From JBHJGP01 sp050331695 (lineage in GTDB: Bacteria; Pseudomonadota; Alphaproteobacteria; Geminicoccales; Geminicoccaceae): 64,000 nt of DNA. The stretch lies in assembly GCA_050331695.1 (NCBI GenBank), contig JBHJGP010000011.1, positions 1 to 64,000 of the forward strand, in the 5' to 3' direction. Below the pieces are notes generated by a model that was not told where the DNA came from, made no database searches, and saw only the letters and a program-made list of their open reading frames with translations. Every line of letters begins with the position of its first letter. Positions within the stretch are counted from its first letter, which is position 1. The position numbers and the translations under genes were made by a program. Of the stretch, positions 45,250 to 53,993 are shown piece after piece.

Positions 45250-47003
45250 CCGGAGCTGTGCCAACCATTGTCTGCGTGGGCTCTCACGCTATAGCGCTCG
45301 CCGAGCGTGTCAGGGTATTATCGGATGAGAGCGATATCGTCTTGTGCGAGGGGAACACGGCGGAAACCCTGCGGGCCCTGTTCACCCAGGGCCAGCCGAT
45401 CATCGCCCTTTGCGCGGCGGGTATCGTCATTCGCGCGCTGGCGCCGCTGTTGGGCGACAAGCATGTGGAACCGCCGGTGATCAGCCTTTCGGTAGATGGC
45501 CGGCACGTGGTGCCGCTTCTCGGCGGGCACCGGGGCGCCAATCAACTGGCCGAGATGCTGGCTCGCCATCTGGATGGTGAAGCGGCGATCACCACCGCCA
45601 GCGACACCATTCTTGACGTGGCGCTCGATCAACCGCCTGACGGCTGGACCTTGAGGAACCAGGACGCCGCAAAACCCATGATGGCGGCGCTTCTTGCCGG
45701 CAAACCAGTAACCGTTTGGCCGGAAAAACCGTCGTGGCTGGCGCCGCTGGATTTGGTGAGTGTGGCCGGAGCGGATGAAGCCGATCTTTTGGTCGATGTC
45801 ACGGACCATCCGCAAAAGCCGGTTCTGCAACCGAAAGCCGTCGCGGTCGGTGTCGGCTGCGAACGGGGAGCTGCGCCGGAAGAGCTTCTGACCCTTGTCG
45901 CCAGCACCCTGAAGCAGCGGAACATCAGCGAGGCGGCCGTGGCCTGCGTTGTTTCCCTCGATCTCAAGGCCGATGAGCCGGCTGTACACGAACTGGCGCG
46001 ATCGTTCGGCGTCGAGGCTCGTTTTTTCGATGCGGAGCGGCTGGAAAAGGAGCGGGCCCGGCTAGTCCATCCGAGTGAGGTGGTCTTTCGCGAAGTCGGT
46101 TGTCACGGGGTCGCCGAGGGAGCGGCACTGGCCGCAGTCGGCCCCGGAGGCCGATTGCTCGTCGAAAAGCAACGCTCGGCCCGCGCGACCTGCGCCCTTG
46201 CCGTCGCCCCCGGACCGATCGAGGTGGCTGAGGTCGGCCGGCCCCGAGGCCGCCTGGCGCTGGTTGGTATCGGCCCGGGTGATCTTTCCACCATGACGCC
46301 GGCGGCCCGAGCGCTGATCAAAAGCAGCGATGAGATCGTCGGATTTGAGCTCTATCTCGATCTCATCGCCCCGATCGTCGGTACACGGAAGATGCATCCC
46401 TTCGCCATCGGCCATGAGCGCGAGCGCTGTTTGTTCGCGCTGGAGCTCGCGGGGCGCGGTGCCCGTGTGGCACTGATCAGTTCCGGCGATATCGGCATTT
46501 ACGCCATGGGTGCCCTGGTCATGGAACTGCTTGAGGCCAGCGACGATACAGCCCAACGTCGGATCGACCTGGTCACCGCTCCTGGAATATCCGCGATCCA
46601 GGCGCTGGCCGCACGCATCGGCGCACCCCTCGGCCACGATTTTTGCCTGATTTCGCTTTCAGATCTTCTGACCCCCTGGCCGGCCATCGAAAGGCGTTTG
46701 ACCGCCGCGGCCGAAGCCGACTTCGTGATCGCGCTCTACAACCCGATCTCGGCGAAACGCCGGGAAACCTTCGAAACAGCTCTTCGTGTCTTGAAGCGGA
46801 AACGACCGGACGAGACCGTTTGTGTGATCGGCCGCAATCTGGGGCGTGAAGGCGAAACCCTGACGACGCTCCAACTGGGAGAGCTTGGACCCGACGATGT
46901 CGATATGTTGAGCGTGGTCTTGATCGGTAGCAGCGAAACCCGGCTGTTTTCGCTGAATGATCGACGTTTGGTCTATACGCCTCGAGGATACCGGCTGGGA
47001 TGA
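45246..47003 (+). CDS. CbiG-CobJ fusion: cobalt-precorrin-5A hydrolase and precorrin-3B C17-methyltransferase
   Basis: From GTG 45246 the protein is 585 residues. The N-terminal half (~1-325) is CbiG-like (IIALCAAGIVIRALAPLLGDK, VVPLLGGHRGANQLAEMLA, CERGAAPEELL). The C-terminal half from ~330 is CobJ/CbiH (LALVGIGPGDLSTMTPAARALI, LISSGDIGIYAMGAL, VTAPGISAIQALAARIG). CbiG opens the ring lactone and CobJ makes the ring contraction methylation, so consecutive ring-contraction steps are fused. The start overlaps the cobI stop (GTGA). Confidence 0.93.
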   Translation: MTGAVPTIVCVGSHAIALAERVRVLSDESDIVLCEGNTAETLRALFTQGQPIIALCAAGIVIRALAPLLGDKHVEPPVISLSVDGRHVVPLLGGHRGANQLAEMLARHLDGEAAITTASDTILDVALDQPPDGWTLRNQDAAKPMMAALLAGKPVTVWPEKPSWLAPLDLVSVAGADEADLLVDVTDHPQKPVLQPKAVAVGVGCERGAAPEELLTLVASTLKQRNISEAAVACVVSLDLKADEPAVHELARSFGVEARFFDAERLEKERARLVHPSEVVFREVGCHGVAEGAALAAVGPGGRLLVEKQRSARATCALAVAPGPIEVAEVGRPRGRLALVGIGPGDLSTMTPAARALIKSSDEIVGFELYLDLIAPIVGTRKMHPFAIGHERERCLFALELAGRGARVALISSGDIGIYAMGALVMELLEASDDTAQRRIDLVTAPGISAIQALAARIGAPLGHDFCLISLSDLLTPWPAIERRLTAAAEADFVIALYNPISAKRRETFETALRVLKRKRPDETVCVIGRNLGREGETLTTLQLGELGPDDVDMLSVVLIGSSETRLFSLNDRRLVYTPRGYRLG

Positions 47004-47761
47004 CCGTTCATTTCATCGGCGCCGGGCCGGGTGCGCCGGACTTGATCACGGTGCGGGGCCAAAGGCTGATCCGCGCCTGTCCCGTCATTCTCTATGCGGG
47101 TTCCCTGGTGCCCGAAGAAATCCTGGAAGAGGCACGGGCTGATGCCGTTGTCATCGATACAGCACCCCTTCATCTGGATCAGATCATCGAGCGGATCCTG
47201 GAGGCGAACGGTGCCGGTCACGACGTTGCCCGGGTCCATTCGGGCGATCCCTCGCTCTACGGCGCCATCGCCGAGCAGATACGCCGTCTTGAGGGGCATG
47301 GGATCGACTATGACATCGTGCCCGGCGTGCCGGCGTTCGCCGCCGCGGCGGCCGCGCTTGGTACCGAACTGACCCTGCCGGGCGTCAGCCAATCAGTCAT
47401 TCTGACCCGGACAGCTGTTCGGGCGTCGGCGATGCCGGAGCGGGAAACGCTGGCCAATTTTGCGGCCACCGGCGCGACGCTCGCCATCCATCTGTCAATC
47501 AACAATTTGGCGCGGGTGACCCGCGAACTGGCACCGCATTATGGCAGGGACTGTCCGGTCGTCGTGGCCTACCGGGTTGGCTGGCCCGATGAGTTGTTCG
47601 TTCGGGGCACGCTCGCCACCATCCGCGACCGGGTCAAAGCGGAAAACATCACCCGGACGGCCTTGATCCTGGTGGGCCCTGTTCTGGATCACAAAAGTTT
47701 CCATGAGAGCAGGCTCTACGCCGCTGAACACCATCACGTTCTAAGACCGCGGGCGACCTGA
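47000..47761 (+). CDS. cobM: Precorrin-4 C11-methyltransferase
   Basis: The 253-residue methylase begins VHFIGAGPGAPDLITVRGQRLI and has LYAGSLVPEEIL, ARVHSGDPSLYGAIAEQ and YDIVPGVPAFAAAAAALG, all CobM/CbiF marks. It adds the C11 methyl. The start overlaps the previous stop by 4 bases. Its 3' end overlaps the convergent cobK gene by 28 bases. Confidence 0.95.
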   Translation: MTVHFIGAGPGAPDLITVRGQRLIRACPVILYAGSLVPEEILEEARADAVVIDTAPLHLDQIIERILEANGAGHDVARVHSGDPSLYGAIAEQIRRLEGHGIDYDIVPGVPAFAAAAAALGTELTLPGVSQSVILTRTAVRASAMPERETLANFAATGATLAIHLSINNLARVTRELAPHYGRDCPVVVAYRVGWPDELFVRGTLATIRDRVKAENITRTALILVGPVLDHKSFHESRLYAAEHHHVLRPRAT

Positions 47762-48501
47762 TCGAGCCACGCATGCACTTGCGCCAGATCGGCTACGGTC
47801 GGGACCAACCGAGGCGGTGCCGGCCGTCGGATCATCACGACGGGGATCCCGAGGAGGCGCGCGGCTTCGATCTTGGCGTAAACCTGAGCGCTGCCGCTAT
47901 TCCTCGTGATGACGACGTCGACCTCGTAAGATCGCATCAGATCCAACTCCGAGGCCACACAGAAGGGCGGCCGCGCCTCGATCCGAACGCCGTTTGCCGG
48001 CATCCTGTCGATCGGTTCGATGCTTCGGACCAAACATCGCCCGGCGCCGCTGGGATCCAGTTGCCCAAACCCCTTCTGCCCCAGCGTCACCAGCCAGGTC
48101 CGGCCGAGCTGGCTAGCGAACGCCGAAGCCTGGGCGACGGTGTCCACCTCATGCCATCGGTCCCCGGCCTCGGCGAGCCACGGTCGTCTCACGAGCTTGA
48201 TCGCAGGTGTGCCCGTGACGAAGCTGGCCCGAACGGCGTTGCGGGCGATGCGAACGGCGTAAGGGTGGGTGGCGTCGATCACCGCGCGAACCAATTGCTC
48301 CCGCACGAAAACCGCCATGCGGCGTGCACCACCGAAGCCGCCGACCAGCAGGGTGCCCGGCAGCGCAAAAGGTTGCGACGTGCTGCCGGCGAGTGACGAG
48401 ATGAGTTGCCAGCGTCCCTCCGCTTCGATGTTTTGAGCGAGATCTCGTGCCTCCTCGGTTCCGCCCAAGAGCAGGAGCCGGGGGTCACCAGCCCCGGGCA
48501 T
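47734..48501 (-). CDS. cobK: Precorrin-6A reductase
   Basis: From ATG 48501 the protein is 255 residues, with LLLGGTEEARDLAQNIE, IDATHPYAVRIARNAV and VVITRNSGSAQVYAKIEAARLLGIPVVMIRRP, typical of CobK/CbiJ. It reduces the C18-C19 bond with NADPH. The start lies 15 bases before the end of cbiD; a longer start at 48528 is possible. Confidence 0.92.
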   Translation of the reverse strand: MPGAGDPRLLLLGGTEEARDLAQNIEAEGRWQLISSLAGSTSQPFALPGTLLVGGFGGARRMAVFVREQLVRAVIDATHPYAVRIARNAVRASFVTGTPAIKLVRRPWLAEAGDRWHEVDTVAQASAFASQLGRTWLVTLGQKGFGQLDPSGAGRCLVRSIEPIDRMPANGVRIEARPPFCVASELDLMRSYEVDVVITRNSGSAQVYAKIEAARLLGIPVVMIRRPAPPRLVPTVADLAQVHAWLDQVARGLRT

Positions 48502-49555
48502 GGGCACGCTCGTGGCCAAAACGGTCATAGACGATCACTTCGATCCGGGTGGCCGGGCCTGTGACGCGTGACGCCTGGTCCCGCGCTCGTTCGGCTACCG
48601 GCAGCGCCAGATTGCCGCCCAAATCATCGGCGATGGCCAACGCTTCGCCGGCGCTTCGGGCCTGTGTGATGGCCGTGTCTTGCGCGTTTGCCCAGGCACA
48701 GATCTGGTCCAGATCCACGCTCGCGCTCCGGGAATGGAGGTCCAGCTTGCCCCCCGCCAGTTTGGCGAGTTTCGCAAATCCGCCGGCGATGGTGACCATG
48801 GGCAGCGGCACCCGACGCAGATACTTCAACAGCCCGCCCGCCATGTCTCCCATCTCGATCAACGCCATGTCTTCCATGTCATAGCGCTCGCGAACGGCCC
48901 GCTCGGAGGTCGAGCCTGTACTGGCGGCGATATGTTCGATGCCAGAGGCCCAGGCGACGTCGATGCCCCGGTGGATGGAATGCAGCCAGGCGGCGCAGGA
49001 ATAGGGGATGACGACACCGGTGGTGCCCAGAATGGAGAGCCCGCCGACGATGCCGAGCCTCGGGTTCAGTGTTTGCTGCGCCAGGTCTTCTCCGCCGGGA
49101 ACGCTGATTTCGATTTCGACATCACCGGGCCGGATCTCCTGGTGGGCGATGTCCCGGACCGCCTGGATCATCATCTGTCGGGGCACCGGGTTGATCGCCG
49201 GCTCGCCCACCGCGAGCGGCAGGCCTGGGCGGGTTATCGTGCCAACGCCGGCGCCGGCCTTGAACCGGACGCCATGACCAGGCGGCAGGGGTGTCACGTG
49301 GCTCACGATCGTGGCGCCGTGGGTCACGTCCGGATCGTCGCCGGCGTCCTTGATGACCGACGCTCGAGCCCAGCCGTCGCCGAGCAGGGGATCCACGATC
49401 TCGAACGTCGCCGTGCCGCCCCGAGGCAAGGCAATCCGCTCCACCGGTGCGAAGCGGCCCGAGACAAGCGCCCGGAACGCGGCGGCGGTTGCCGCCGTGG
49501 CGCACGCGCCGGTGGTCCAGCCGCGTTTCAGCTTGGTTTTGGTGTCCCCGGTCAT
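48485..49555 (-). CDS. cbiD: Cobalt-precorrin-5B C1-methyltransferase
   Basis: The 356-residue protein has the CbiD start KLKRGWTTGACATAATAAAF and SVPGGEDLAQQTLNPRLGIVGGLSILGTTGVV (quoted in part), plus AGGFAKLAKLAGGKLDLHSR. It is the CbiD route of C1 methylation, characteristic of the cobalt-early pathway. ATG 49555 is chosen over TTG 49588. It pairs with cobK on the minus strand, opposite to the rest of the ring-synthesis genes. Confidence 0.94.
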   Translation of the reverse strand: MTGDTKTKLKRGWTTGACATAATAAAFRALVSGRFAPVERIALPRGGTATFEIVDPLLGDGWARASVIKDAGDDPDVTHGATIVSHVTPLPPGHGVRFKAGAGVGTITRPGLPLAVGEPAINPVPRQMMIQAVRDIAHQEIRPGDVEIEISVPGGEDLAQQTLNPRLGIVGGLSILGTTGVVIPYSCAAWLHSIHRGIDVAWASGIEHIAASTGSTSERAVRERYDMEDMALIEMGDMAGGLLKYLRRVPLPMVTIAGGFAKLAKLAGGKLDLHSRSASVDLDQICAWANAQDTAITQARSAGEALAIADDLGGNLALPVAERARDQASRVTGPATRIEVIVYDRFGHERAHARGW

Positions 49556-49642
49556 CAGACCCGCTATGTAGCGGAAGCGGCTCGGCAATAGGTCCGAAAA
49601 GGTTAAAGTATCGCCGCTCGCGGATAGGTGAGGAACGATGCC

Positions 49643-50977
49643 ATGGCCGCACCCGGCCTGATAATCGCGGCGACCGCCTCCGGTCGGGGCAAGACGCTCA
49701 TCACACTCGGCCTAATAGAGGCCCTGCAGAAACGCAGCCTTCGGGTGGCGAGCTTCAAGGCCGGGCCCGACTACATCGATCCGGGCTTCCATCGTCTGGC
49801 GACCGGCCGGCCGTGTCTCAATTTGGACAGTTGGGCGATGCGCCTGGAAACGCTGGCGGCACTCGCTGACGCTTGTCAAACCGGTGCCGATCTGGTGGTC
49901 GGCGAGGGCGTCATGGGTCTCTTCGACGGCGCGCCTGATGGCAGCGGCTCCACGGCCGATCTGGCCGCTTTGTTGGATCTGCCCGTGCTCTTGGTGATCG
50001 ACTGTAAGGGCATGGGCGCGTCAGCCGCGGCGGTCGCGGAAGGTTTCATCCGCTATCGTGAAGATGTCGAGGTCGTAGGCATTATTCTCAACCGCTGCGC
50101 CGGCGAGCGGCACGCCCAGACCATCATTCGCGCCTGCGACGATCGTTTCTCCACGGTCGTGCTGGGCTGGCTGCCGGAAAATCCCGAGCTTCGGCTGCCA
50201 TCGCGCCATCTGGGTCTGGTCCAGGCGACCGAACAAGAAGACCTGCCGACCGTGATCCAAAAAGCCGCCGATCTGGTGGCAAGCCGTTTGGATTTCGACC
50301 GGCTGCTCAAACTGAAGCGCCATTTCGGGCTCAATCTGCACGGGCCTCGGGCGCGGCCGCTGCCAGCCCTCGGTCAACGGATTGCGATCGCCCAGGATGT
50401 CGCCTTCGCCTTTCTCTATCCGGCCATCGTCGAGGGGTGGCGGAACGCGGGCGCCGAGCTCAGCTTCTTTTCACCTTTGTCCGATCAGGGGCCCGCCAAG
50501 GATGCCGATGCGGTGTTTCTGCCGGGCGGCTATCCCGAACTCCACGCGGGCAAACTGAGCAACAATCAGGGCTGGCTCGGGGGTCTCAAAGCGGCCAGAG
50601 ACCGGGGTGCCGCCATCTACGGCGAATGCGGCGGTTTCATGGTCCTGGGCCGGCATCTGGTGGACGGTGACGGAACCGCCCACCCGATGGCCGGTCTTCT
50701 GCCGATTGACACAAGCTTCGCCCAACGCCGGCTCCATCTGGGTTACCGCCAGATGAGCCTGACCGGACCTTCCCTTCTGGGATCCAAGGGCGCCCGGTTT
50801 CGCGGCCACGAATTCCACTATGCGAGCCGCACGGACGACTTCAGCGCCCCGCCATTGTTCCAGGTCCGGGATGCCGACGGCCGGGAGCTCGGCGATACCG
50901 GCGCGGTGGTCGGTCGGGTCGCCGGCTCGTTCCTGCATCTGATCGACGCCGCGCCGCATCTGGCCATCGTTCGCTGA
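49643..50977 (+). CDS. cobB: Cobyrinate a,c-diamide synthase
   Basis: The 444-residue amidotransferase has an N-terminal ATP-binding domain (IIAATASGRGKTLITLGLIEAL, FKAGPDYIDPGFH, VGEGVMGLFDG) and a C-terminal glutaminase-type domain (FLPGGYPELHAGKLS, IYGECGGFMVLG with the catalytic Cys, FRGHEFHYA). It amidates the a and c side chains. AGGAACG precedes ATG 49643. Confidence 0.94.
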   Translation: MAAPGLIIAATASGRGKTLITLGLIEALQKRSLRVASFKAGPDYIDPGFHRLATGRPCLNLDSWAMRLETLAALADACQTGADLVVGEGVMGLFDGAPDGSGSTADLAALLDLPVLLVIDCKGMGASAAAVAEGFIRYREDVEVVGIILNRCAGERHAQTIIRACDDRFSTVVLGWLPENPELRLPSRHLGLVQATEQEDLPTVIQKAADLVASRLDFDRLLKLKRHFGLNLHGPRARPLPALGQRIAIAQDVAFAFLYPAIVEGWRNAGAELSFFSPLSDQGPAKDADAVFLPGGYPELHAGKLSNNQGWLGGLKAARDRGAAIYGECGGFMVLGRHLVDGDGTAHPMAGLLPIDTSFAQRRLHLGYRQMSLTGPSLLGSKGARFRGHEFHYASRTDDFSAPPLFQVRDADGRELGDTGAVVGRVAGSFLHLIDAAPHLAIVR

Positions 50978-51029
50978 GCGAAGCCATGCTACGCCTTAAT
51001 CCAACGAACGCTTGCCAAGGGAGAGCGAC

Positions 51030-52115
51030 ATGAAAAGAAGGCAGATGATCGGGGCTGCCGGCGTCACCACGGTGGCCGCGGGCCTGGGAGCGAGATCAGG
51101 CCGCGCCCAGGAGACTGTCAAATGGAACATGGTCATGCCCTGGCCGAAAAATACGCCAGGTCTGGGCATGAACGCCCAGCGCTTCGCCCAGATGGTCCAG
51201 GCCATGTCCGGTGGCCGGTTGGAGATCACCGTCTACGGCGCCGGCGAGCTCGTGCCACCGTTCGAGAGCTTGGACGCGGTCCAAAACGGCACCGCCGATA
51301 TCGGCCACGGCACACCCTATTTCTGGGTCGGCAAATCCGCAGCGCTCAACTATTTCACCGGCGTTCCCTTTGGCCTGACGGCTGCGGAGCTCGCCGGCTG
51401 GCTCTACAAGGGCGATGGCATGGATCTCTGGCGAGAGACTTATGCCGATTTCAACGTGGTGCCGTTCTACGCCGGCTCCTCGCGAACACAGGCCGGCGGT
51501 TGGTTCAGGAAAGAGATCAAAAGTCTCGACGACCTCAGGGGTCTGAAGTTCCGCATCGCCGGTCTCGGCGGCGAGGTGATGAAGCGGCTTGGTGTGACCA
51601 CCGTCCTGATCCCGCCCGGCGAAATCGGGCCCTCGCTTCTTTCCGGTGCGGTTGACGCGGCCGAATGGGTCGGGCCCTGGAACGATCGCGCCTTCGGTCT
51701 CTACAAATCCGCGAAATACTACTATCTGCCGGCCTTCCACGAGCCCGGTCCGGGCCTCGAGGTGATCGTCAACAAGGACCGGCTCGAGGCCCTGCCAGAG
51801 GACCTGCGGGCCATCGTCGAGGCCGCGACCACCGCGCTTGCCATGGAGACGACGGCTGATTTCACCTTCAACAATATCGAAGCCTTGGATCCGCTGGTGA
51901 GCGAGAACGATGTCGAGCTCAGGACCTTCCCCGACGACGTGGTCGTCGAGCTCGGCCGGGTTACCCGCGAGGTCTATGACGATCTGGCCGCCACCGACGA
52001 GCTCACCGGCAAGATCCACGAGAGTTTCATCAACTATCTGACGAAGGCTAACGCCTATGCCGAGGTCATGGACCGGCGGATGCTGGCGATGCGCGCGCTT
52101 GCCGGCGTGGTCTGA
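51030..52115 (+). CDS. TRAP transporter substrate-binding protein (DctP family), orphan
   Basis: The 361-residue protein begins MKRRQMIGAAGVTTVAAG, a Tat-like signal with paired Arg, then ETVKWNMVMPWPKNTPG. LKFRIAGLGGEVMKRLGVTTVLIPPGEI and AVDAAEWVGPWNDRAFGLYKSAKYYYLP match TakP-like (2-oxoacid binding) DctP proteins, including the conserved Arg in KFRIAG that binds the carboxylate. No DctQ or DctM membrane genes are nearby. GGGAGAG precedes ATG 51030. It sits inside the cobalamin cluster, with no obvious link. Confidence 0.9.
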   Translation: MKRRQMIGAAGVTTVAAGLGARSGRAQETVKWNMVMPWPKNTPGLGMNAQRFAQMVQAMSGGRLEITVYGAGELVPPFESLDAVQNGTADIGHGTPYFWVGKSAALNYFTGVPFGLTAAELAGWLYKGDGMDLWRETYADFNVVPFYAGSSRTQAGGWFRKEIKSLDDLRGLKFRIAGLGGEVMKRLGVTTVLIPPGEIGPSLLSGAVDAAEWVGPWNDRAFGLYKSAKYYYLPAFHEPGPGLEVIVNKDRLEALPEDLRAIVEAATTALAMETTADFTFNNIEALDPLVSENDVELRTFPDDVVVELGRVTREVYDDLAATDELTGKIHESFINYLTKANAYAEVMDRRMLAMRALAGVV

Positions 52116-52135
52116 TCAGGAAGGCAGTACGGTCA

Positions 52136-53155
52136 TCACTCCGCGCGGTCGCTAACGCCCGCTTCGTCGAAAGTCGCCATCTGGCGGTGACAGGCGAGGC
52201 TAGCGCGGATTAGCGGGATGGCGAGGGCCGCACCGGAGCCCTCGCCGAGCCTCATGCCCAGGTCCAAGAGCGGCTTTTTGCCAAGTCCTTCCAGTAGCCG
52301 GCCGTGGGCCTGCTCGCCTGAGCGATGGGAAGCGAGGCAGTGATCCAGTGCGTTCGGCGCCATGGCTTTCAAAACGAGTGCGGCGGCGGAGACAACGAAA
52401 CCGTCGAGAAGAACCGGCGTTCGCTTGAGCCTCGCGGCCACAATCGCGCCGGCGATTGCTGCGACCTCTCGCCCGCCCAGACGCTGAAGCAGGGTAACCG
52501 CATCAGGCTGATCGGCCGTATGCCTAGTTACGGCACGTTTGACGATTTCGGCTTTGTGCTCGATCCCCTCGGCGCCGAGGCCGGTGCCGGCGCCAACCCA
52601 AGTTGCGGCGTCCTCATCAGTGATGGCGGCCGCGAGCGCGGCGGCGATGGTCGTGTTGCCGATTCCCATCTCGCCCAAGGCCAGCAGGTCGCAGCCTTCG
52701 CCAACCGCTTCGATGCCGGCATTGAAGGCGCCACAGAACGCCGCTTCTGTCATGGCGGGCTCATCGGTGATATCGCCGGTAGGGTCGTCGAGCTCCAACG
52801 AGACGATGCCAAGATCCGCGCCTGCCACCCTGGCGAGCTGATTGATCGCAGCACCGCCGGCCCTGAAGTTGGCGACCATCTGCGCGGTGACGGTTGCCGG
52901 ATAGGGTGAGACACCATGGGCGGTGACCCCATGATTGCCGGCGAAGACGAGGATCCGAACTTGCGATAGATCAGGCGGATAGGCCCGCTGCCAACCGGCG
53001 AGCCACGGCGTGATCTCCTCCAACCGCCCAAGGCTGCCTCCGGGCTTGGTAAGCTTTCCCTCCCGATACAGACAAGCCTGCATGGCGTCGGCGTCGGCTT
53101 CAGACAGCGCCGTCAGGAGACGGCGGATATCGTCGCTGGTGTGACACAAATTCAA
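52136..53155 (-). CDS. cobT: Nicotinate-nucleotide-dimethylbenzimidazole phosphoribosyltransferase
   Basis: The 339-residue protein has TKPGGSLGRLEEITPWLAGWQ, VFAGNHGVTAHGVSPYPATVTAQMV, LALGEMGIGNTTIAAALAA and the catalytic Glu region near LGEGSGAALAIPLI, all CobT marks. It makes alpha-ribazole phosphate for the lower ligand. There is no ATG at the family start; TTG 53155 gives the usual length. The open frame continues far upstream only as a shadow of cobS. Confidence 0.92.
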   Translation of the reverse strand: MNLCHTSDDIRRLLTALSEADADAMQACLYREGKLTKPGGSLGRLEEITPWLAGWQRAYPPDLSQVRILVFAGNHGVTAHGVSPYPATVTAQMVANFRAGGAAINQLARVAGADLGIVSLELDDPTGDITDEPAMTEAAFCGAFNAGIEAVGEGCDLLALGEMGIGNTTIAAALAAAITDEDAATWVGAGTGLGAEGIEHKAEIVKRAVTRHTADQPDAVTLLQRLGGREVAAIAGAIVAARLKRTPVLLDGFVVSAAALVLKAMAPNALDHCLASHRSGEQAHGRLLEGLGKKPLLDLGMRLGEGSGAALAIPLIRASLACHRQMATFDEAGVSDRAE

Positions 53156-53201
53156 CGCATAGAACCTTTCGCTTCTGGTCCGAGCCCGTGGCGCTGTGTT
53201 T

Positions 53202-53936
53202 ATGTTCGAAAGCTTCAAGCTGGCGATTGTTTTCCTTACCCGCCTGCCCATCCGCTTCGCGCAGACACCGCCGCCGTTCGAGGATTCGCTCGTGTTCTTC
53301 CCGCTCGTCGGCGCTCTTATCGGGGCGATCGCCGGTGGGGTGTTCGTGGCCGCGAGCGTGATCGGCCTGCCGGGCTGGCCGGCGGCGGTCGCGGCCGTTG
53401 CCGCTGGTCTCCTGGTCACAGGAGCGCTCCACGAGGACGGACTGGCGGATACGGTCGATGGCTGGGGCGCCTCCGAACCGAAGCGCGCCCTGGAGATCAT
53501 GCGCGACAGCCGGCTCGGCACGTTCGGCGCTCTGGCATTGATGCTCAGTCTCATGACCCGCGTCGGCTGCCTTTCCACCTTCTGGGATCCGATGAGCCAA
53601 ATCGTCAGTCTGGTGATGGCGGGAATGGTCTCGCGCACGGCCATGCTCTGCGTCATGGCTATCCAGCCGCCGGCACGCGACGAGGGCCTCGGTGCCAGCG
53701 CCGGACGGCCTGACGGCGCCAGCATCACGATCGCCGTCGTCGGGGTTCTGGCGTTAGGCCTATTCGTCCTCCAGATCGAAGCGTTGGTCGTTGCCGTCAC
53801 CGCCGCCGCCGTTTTGGGTGGAGCCATGGCCTGGATCAACGAGCGGCGGCTGGGCGGGTTCACCGGCGACACCTTGGGTGCCGTCCAGCAGATGGCCGAG
53901 ATCGGTTGCCTGGTCGGGTTGGTCATCACCGCTTGA
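53202..53936 (+). CDS. cobS: Adenosylcobinamide-GDP ribazoletransferase (cobalamin synthase)
   Basis: The 244-residue membrane protein has FLTRLPIRF, the metal-binding motif GALHEDGLADTVDGWG, EIMRDSRLGTFGALALML and GGFTGDTLGAVQQMAEIG. It joins activated cobinamide to alpha-ribazole in the inner membrane, the last step of B12 assembly. It diverges from cobT with only 46 bases between starts. Confidence 0.94.
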   Translation: MFESFKLAIVFLTRLPIRFAQTPPPFEDSLVFFPLVGALIGAIAGGVFVAASVIGLPGWPAAVAAVAAGLLVTGALHEDGLADTVDGWGASEPKRALEIMRDSRLGTFGALALMLSLMTRVGCLSTFWDPMSQIVSLVMAGMVSRTAMLCVMAIQPPARDEGLGASAGRPDGASITIAVVGVLALGLFVLQIEALVVAVTAAAVLGGAMAWINERRLGGFTGDTLGAVQQMAEIGCLVGLVITA

Positions 53937-53993
53937 CGGGCGGGTTTCGACGCGCTTGGTGCCAGAGCACAAGGACGGTTGGACGTTTCAAGC

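Noticed and set aside
51096..52019. 307-codon minus-strand frame
   Set aside because: It is antisense to the TRAP binding protein gene and is rich in shadow-type residues (G, R, V, D).
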